From positions 7,165,688-7,229,687 of the forward strand of contig AP025069.1 in NCBI GenBank assembly GCA_036186865.1: 64,000 nt of DNA, read 5' to 3'. Shown in pieces: positions 57,777 to 64,000 of this stretch; the first letter of the stretch is position 1, and each line of letters starts with the position of its first letter. The notes beneath the pieces were generated by a model that had not been told where the DNA came from, made no database searches, and saw nothing but the letters and a program-made list of their open reading frames with translations. The DNA is from Eustoma russellianum. Lineage: Eukaryota; Streptophyta; Magnoliopsida; Gentianales; Gentianaceae. The position numbers and the translations under genes are program-made.

Positions 57777-58740
57777 AGACACCATACCTTAAATACAAAA
57801 AAGGAAAATAATAAAAGTAATAAGTTTTAGAGATTTCATTAAAAATATTGATGTTGACTTTGTCAAGTTCTTGAATATTTGTTACTGAACCAAGGATCAA
57901 AATCCGGCTGATGTGATATTGAGACAATTGGAGTTTCGCGAAGCTATTTGTAGAATTATTTTGCAAATAGCATGTCCGACCCAACGTTGTTCAGGAAATA
58001 TTATACTTAAAAGAAACGAAGAAATAAAAACAAATAAATCAAATGATATGACATTGAGAGAATTGGTCCAACTATGACAGCCAAACGGCCAGTCATTTTA
58101 GCATTTATAATTTTGTTAAGAGATCACTTTTTTAACTAAACATTTTGTAGTTATTGCACCATATATCAAAAACTTATGGAGTTACAGTTTTTATCCAAAT
58201 TTTCTTAATTTATCACATTGAAAGTCTTTTTTTTTTGCACAATTTGAAACAATTTGAAAGTCAAATCTGCAACGACGTGGCAACAAAAATGGATTTTGTG
58301 CAACAAATAAATAAGATTTAGATAAAAAGTGGATTTTGCATGAAAAATATTTGGATAAACAAATATAATTAACCAATTTGTTATAATGTTATCCTATTGC
58401 CTCGCATTCAGTAACATGCAAAAGTTGTTATTCACTCATAATATGTCTGCTATATTGTACGATAATTCACTTTTTCGTGATAGCATCCGTGGAGCAACTT
58501 TTGTTTTGAGAAATTGTATTTTATTGAACGGTTCTATTTTATAACGACGAAATTGGAATAGGCCATGTACAAGGTCACACCCTATTATATCATTAGAGAA
58601 GTGCAGCCATCTATGAATTACTTCAACGTCAAAGACAGTTCGTATTTTGGTGCCAATTAATTACTCTCCTACAGCATGAACTTGTGGGTGCAAACAGTCT
58701 TCTGACACATACATAAGTAAATATGTGTGTTGTATGTGTA
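57777..58740. other. AT-rich spacer, nothing recognised
   Basis: No coding pattern, RNA gene or repeat could be assigned on either strand. Confidence 0.5.
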
Positions 58741-59119
58741 TGCGCGCTACGGGGCGTTGATGACAATATGGTAAATGACTTGCCCACTCCGACTGGAACT
58801 TATTTGATAGATAGTGAGCTTGATTTTGGTACTCGCCTCAGGCATTCTCTAGCTGATGATTTGGATAGGCTATCCTTCATTTCATTCGTGATCAAGTTCA
58901 AACAGTTATCACTGACACTGTGATCCCGGTTCCTACGGACGGCCACTTGGCTCATCCGGACACCCCACTTGATTTAGGGGCCATGATGCTTTTCGGATGC
59001 CACCTAAATTGTTACGTACACATCAGAAGACTCTCCCACCTACTTCTTTCCAATTTACTCGTTCGTTTGCATGACATGTCTCAAACTCCTTTGGACTTCT
59101 GTCCCAATTTAGATCTTGA

Positions 59120-62100
59120 TGTAGAATGTTTGAAGTATTCGTACCTCTGATGAGCGTGTATTGTCTTTGGTTCGTCGTCACCATTTTCATTTGCTTGTGA
59201 TTATTGAGCCAAAGGTGCTAGCATCAGCTTTGTTATCCTATCGTCTTTCATTTGGATTTTCAAACACGGTAATGGTCTGTGATGATCATATTTGGGTTTT
59301 CTGGCGAGACTGTATGTTCTTATTAGAGGATGAATAGGGAGGTATTTTCTCTTTTAAATTTAAGTAGTTAGCTTCGGGCGATGTATTGTGGAGTACCTTT
59401 GTCTATGTTTGCATTCTGATGTGGCTAGACGCCCGTTGTGGGAGGATCTTACTCTCATCCATCATTTGGATATAACGTGGCCTATTGGGGGTGACTTTAA
59501 TTCATTAATATAAAGGTCGTTCTACCCCAGCCCTGCGCACATTACAGGATTTGAACAATTATGTTGTAGTATGTTCGATTCAGTCTATTCCATATCACAG
59601 ATCACCTTACACTTGAAGTGATGGCCGCGGCTTAGACAGGGTTTGGCGCTGACTTTCATGTGTTCTCCATCTTTTTTTGATCTATTTGCCTAGGTCAGAT
59701 ATCAGCATCTTAGTCAGGCTACTTCGGATCATACGCCTCTTTATCTGCAGTGCTCGCAGGAGGTTTCAGTTGCTTCTGCCTCTTTTCAATATTTGGATGC
59801 TTGGATCACCCATCCTGATTTTGATGGTTTTGTGAAGCATCATTAGCAGTCTTTTCCCACGGTTGGTGGAATGTGGGGTTTTTATAGCAAGCTGCGCCAA
59901 TTAAAATCACATCTTTGCTGTTAGAATAAAGATGTTTTTGGCAATATATTTGTTGTTTCTAGTGCTGAAGCTGATGTTGTTCCTTGGGAAATGGAATATG
60001 ATGTTAACCCTTCGGATAGCACTTGTACCCAGTATCATCGGAGTACAACTTTATCATCGGAGTACAACTATATCAGCATCCTATAAGCAAAAAAAGCAAA
60101 TATAAAGTGGTTGTGGGAGGAAGATGCTAATACAGCTTTTTATCATCATACGGTGAAAGATAGACGATGTCGTCAATGCATGCGTCATATTATTTGTAAC
60201 GATAGGATGGAATGTCTTTCTTCGCAGGATATTGAAGCTGAGGCAGTGCGTTATTACCAGTCATTATTTTCAACTAGTTCTGCTTCACTATTTGAGTCTA
60301 TTCTTCAGCATATTCCACCGCTATTAACTGCGGATGGTAATGATTTATTATTGTGCATGCCTACGCTTCAGGAGGTAAAGCAGGTTGTGTGGGATCTTAG
60401 TCCCCCGAGTGTGGCTAGGCTGGATGGTTTTCCAGGTTCCTTTTATCGTCGGTTCTGGAGTGTCATACATTTAAATGTTCTTAAGGCAATTAAAGAATTT
60501 TTTTCTGGGGATTCGGGTCCCAAGAGTGATGTCCTCCTCTCTCATTACGCTGGTTCCTAAAGTCGACATGCCGCAAACTTTTACTGACTTTCGTCCTATA
60601 TGTTTGACCAACTTTCTGTCTAAAGTGGTCATGCGTTTAGTCACATCACATTTATCAGCTCTGATTCCTAATATTATTTTCCATGAACAAGCGGGCTTTA
60701 TGAAGGGTAGGGGCATCGGGGAGCAAATTCTTTTGGCACAAGAAATGGTTCATGTTATTGATCAGACATCCTGTGTGGGACATGTCTTGTTTAAATTGGA
60801 TATGGCCAAGGCTTTTGATAGGGTGTGTTGGGTGTATCTCCGAAATCTTTTGAACAAAATGGGGTTTGAGCCTCGCTTTGTCCATCTCATTCTGAATAAT
60901 CTTGCTGCTACTGGATGATTAATGGGAAGCATGTGGGTTATTTTTCTATGCAACGTAGTGTCAAGCAGGGGGATCCTCCCTCTCCTTTATTATTTATTTT
61001 GGCTTCTGAGGTATTCTTGAGTGGTCTGAATCCTTTAATGGGTACGGCTACATTCGTGGCTTTCAAGTAGGCCGAGTACCCGTGTTTCTCATCTTAGTTT
61101 CGTTGACGAATTAGTTATCTTTTTAAATGGTTCCACCGAAAATTTGACACATTTTTGACATTTTTTAGAGGCCTATCAACAAGCCCATGACCAACTTATA
61201 AATTATCATAAACGTCAAGTGGTTGTTGGCTCAGGGGCGTCCAGCTCGAGAGCGTCGCAGACCTTAGGTATGCGCTTGAGTGCTTTACCAATTAAATATC
61301 TCTGTTGATATTTGTATAAGGACATTAATCGAGCTAACTGTTGTGTTTCATTACTATGACACTTTGATACTAAGTTGAATGCATGGTCTTCTACGTTACT
61401 CTATATTGCTGACCGTATTATAGTTATTCGTCATGTTTTTTGTTCCATGCCTACGCAGAAAATTGTTAGCTCACGACTTCCAAAGAGTATTGTGGATGAT
61501 TGAAATCGTAGGATGGCTGTCTTTTTGTGGAATGACTGACATCACTAGAAGGCCTAGGATCTCGTTTGTTGCCCGGTTGAGGCTGGGGGATTGGGCATTC
61601 GACATCTTCCAGCAACTCAACAGGCTTAGATTTGTCAAATTTGGTGGAATTATCATAACTCAAACTCTCTGTGGTCTAATTATTGTTAGATGAAATATGG
61701 CTATCGCCCTGCTATTTATGCGCATATTTATGATTCGGCAGAGTGGAAGCGTATCTATAGAGTCCATGACTTTGTCTCCACAGTTGATCACACATCGGAA
61801 GGCATGAATTGGCTAGCGGATTCACATGGTCCATTTTATATTAAGTCAGCTTATTAGACTGTCTCTTCCTCTGAGAATTCTTTTATTCATTCATGTTTTG
61901 AACGGTGGTCGGGCTCAAATCCGGGGGGTTGAATATCTATTTGGAAGTTCTAGTCTCATTCTTTACCTATAGTGGATAATCTATGTGCATAGGCTTCGGT
62001 TTTGCCATCCCAATGCATTTTCTGCACGCAAGCTATAGACTCACAAGATCATATCTTACTAATGTGTCTGCTATTCGTCAACTGTGGCAGGAAATGGCAA

Positions 62101-62920
62101 TTATTTTTTTGTGTCCGATGCCACAGCAGTCGTCTATATATATGTATCTTATACATTGGTGGCATTTTTCTTAACGTAATTCTATGAAAGGGCAGTCGAG
62201 GGTCATTGTTCCTATGTTAGTCATCTGTGCTATTTGGAAGGAGTATGTTGCGATTTGTTTTGGGGAAGATCTTTTCTCTTATCGCCGATTATTTGAGGAA
62301 ACATGTGCAAGTGTTTATACTTGGTGTGCTACTACGAAGGGGATGAAATTTTCACAATCTATACCTCATTTGGTTGCTTGACCGTTCTCTCCACGATTGA
62401 AGAGTCATTGGATTCATGTAGTACATTGGGTTCTCCGCCATCGGGTAAGCTCATATTGAACGTGGATGCAGCAACTGAAAGGTTGGCCTCGGTGGGTGGA
62501 GCCATCTTTCGAGATGATCAGGGAGAGCTTGTTTCGGCTATTTGTTTTCTTTTGCCTTTTGTCAGCCCTATGCAGGCTGAATTGCATGCTCTTACATATG
62601 CTTTAATTTACTACGCACATCATTACGAGAATTTGATAATTTAGGCGGATTGTCGGATGCTTCTCTCCAGCGTTAGTCAGATTCAATAATATACGGGTAT
62701 GTTTGCTTCGGAACTGCGTCCGGCCATTACATTTTTATGGTTAAATAATTCGACGTTGCAGTTCTACCCTAGAGAAGCCAACTCTGCAACACATGGTTTA
62801 TCACAACATGGGTTACATTCGGCCAGATTAACTTTGTATGCATCTTTACATAGCCTTCTATACGAGGTTCATGTTGCCATTATTTTGGATGTCTCTATCC
62901 CTGCTCGGCAGCCCTGATTG
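59120..62920 (+). pseudogene. LINE C ORF2, heavily decayed
   Basis: Endonuclease pieces: RVLSLVRRHHFHLLVIIEPK (59150), LSFGFSN, HIWVFWRD and SDGRGLDRVW (59620). RT: WEEDANTAFYHHTVKDRR (60110), TDFRPICLTNFLSKV (60580), EQAGFMKGRGIGEQILLAQE, LDMAKAFDRVCW (60800), SVKQGDPPSPLLF (60960) and an active-site box HLSFVDELVIFL (61090) with Glu for the second Asp. RNase H: GKLILNVDAATERLASVGGA (62450), QAELHALTYALIYY, ADCRML. At least a dozen stops and shifts. Confidence 0.88.
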
Positions 62921-63502
62921 TCCGTCTCCCACTTGGGGTGGCCACCTTTCATTGTTGTTGCCTGTGTCACTTTTTGATGCAGGCGACGTTGGTGTGGAGG
63001 GCTCGGCAACATGAGTCTGTTGGACATTGGCTTGCCATACAATAGGTTGACTGTGTTCGTAGAGAATACATGCAACAAGGGTATGTATTTTCCTTCTTTC
63101 ACTTTCTATATTTCATTTCTTTATGTTGCCAATTGACAATTTCATTTTATGTGGTGGGTATGATGGATGGAGTCTTTATCTAGAGTGCCACATTGAAGTC
63201 CCTCAGATGTGTGGGATCCTGAAGTTTTAGGGAATGGATATATGCACACATTTAATTTTGATAGCATTACAAACTTCAGTTTTCGGTACTTCATAGATTG
63301 ATTTATCGTTTTATGCTTTTTGGACATCTTCATTCTACACGTAGCAGTTATTTTTGCATGTTTAAATTGTATTCTTATTCATTAGGTCTAGTGGGAGAGT
63401 CTCTTATTCAATATGTACCACGGTATTCCTCCGCCACAAGTGAGAGTTCTCTATTATTAATAAAATCTACGGACGATACTGCCCTTCCTTATCTAAAAAA
63501 AA
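62921..63502 (+). other. LINE C 3'UTR
   Basis: Non-coding after the RNase H end, up to the A-tail. AATAAAAT near 63460 is a possible polyadenylation signal. Confidence 0.6.
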
Positions 63503-63592
63503 TATACACACACATACATATATGTGTATATATGTACACTTATACATTACACTTATACATATGCGTGTGCATATATGTTTGTGTATTCAAAC
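63503..63592. repeat. TATACA microsatellite at the LINE C tail
   Basis: Alternating TA, CA and TG runs directly following the A-run. Confidence 0.85.
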
Positions 63593-63679
63593 ATAGGGTC
63601 ACTGCCTCAAAACCGGTTGCGCCCACTGAAGTTGTTGTGGTTCATACACCCAGGCTGAGGGGACAACGATCCTGATAAC

Positions 63680-64000
63680 TTTTTTTGGTTAAAATGTGAA
63701 TTGTATTAACCAAAAACAAAGCATCTTCGGGATTGCAACCCATATAATCTAACAACATGCCAAAATAGATGAAAGATCAATGTGTTTTGCTCCTAGATCC
63801 TAACTATGTTGAAGCTATTTTTTAGCATTCAAGACTCTATATACCTGTGTTTGTAATCTATGAATCACATCCCCAGCTTTAAGAGTCTTGCTTTCACAAA
63901 GCGCTTTGTTTCTATTTTGCCATACAAAATAAACCGCAGTCGCAATGATGATCTTACAGGCCTTGTTTCTGTTGTTTTTCTTCCTTAAATACATTTACCC
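63680..64000 (-). pseudogene. 3' end of a further LINE ORF2 (LINE D), runs off the window
   Basis: Minus-strand pieces such as IIIATAVYFVWQNRNKALCE and LKAGDVIHRLQTQVYRVLNAK resemble the extreme C-terminus of plant LINE ORF2 after the zinc region. The frame is followed by CCAAAAAAAGTT near 63685, a possible tail. The family differs from LINEs A-C, and the match is by pattern only. Confidence 0.5.

Larger units (their letters stand above)
58741..63505 (+). mobile_element. LINE C: degenerate plus-strand L1 element
   Basis: Endonuclease, RT, zinc region and RNase H follow in L1 order on the plus strand. The 3'UTR ends AATAAAATCTACGG ... TATCTAAAAAAAATATACAC, an A-tail running into a TA/CA microsatellite, as in LINEs A and B. 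The 5' limit is uncertain; 58770-59100 may hold the end of ORF1 but shows no firm motif. More decayed than LINEs A and B. Confidence 0.82.

Noticed and set aside
58723..59150. Possible LINE C ORF1 C-terminus or a host gene
   Set aside because: No zinc knuckle or DUF4283 motif could be seen, so neither call is supported; kept only as the uncertain 5' side of LINE C.

Overview
This 64-kb window is repeat-rich nuclear DNA of a flowering plant, probably a eudicot; I cannot name the species. Essentially all recognisable coding sequence belongs to retrotransposons: one nearly complete Ty3/gypsy element of the Tat lineage, pieces of two more Tat elements, three Ty1/copia elements with both LTRs, one copia remnant, one solo LTR, and four L1-type LINEs. 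I see no host protein gene, tRNA or rRNA gene. Coding regions carry stops and frameshifts, so they are listed as pseudogenes.

Layout. 1-1118: copia remnant. 1423-3340: dispersed/duplicated DNA. 3341-22709: Tat1, a minus-strand Tat element (LTRs 3341-4167 and 21912-22709, target duplication TCCGT). It carries gag, protease, RT, two RNase H domains and integrase on the minus strand, plus a spliced antisense gene on the plus strand (4731-15619). A copia element, Copia1 (6656-14928, duplication GGCTG), sits inside an exon of that antisense gene. 22710-25592: older Tat gag and a truncated copy of Copia2. 25602-29949: a repeat, a long minisatellite and the 3' end of a plus-strand Tat element (Tat2). 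29950-32130: a second copy of the 22.7-24.4 kb DNA. 32146-44870: two related LINEs (A, B) head to tail on the minus strand, separated by (TA)n. 45196-51871: Copia2 (duplication TGGAG), with a SIRE-like solo LTR (50139-51554) inside its RNase H region. 52056-57770: Copia3. About 58740-63505: degenerate plus-strand LINE C. 63680-64000: 3' end of another LINE on the minus strand.

History read from the sequence. Two large direct repeats (about 1423-25592 and 25602-46090) look like an old tandem duplication of a block of roughly 5 kb. Each copy was later invaded by different elements, so each supplies the empty site for the other's insertions: the downstream copy shows the unoccupied Tat1 site near 30455, and the upstream copy shows the unoccupied LINE A/B site near 24365. 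Copia1 is younger than Tat1, because it is nested in it and its LTRs look more alike.

Most notable features: the antisense gene of Tat1 with its own TATA box, a 5'UTR intron and three coding introns; a hairpin module repeated in the LINE 3' UTRs; a 52-bp minisatellite with an 18-bp palindromic core inside the solo LTR; and a 10-N assembly gap that appears to be an artefact of an unmerged 8-bp overlap.
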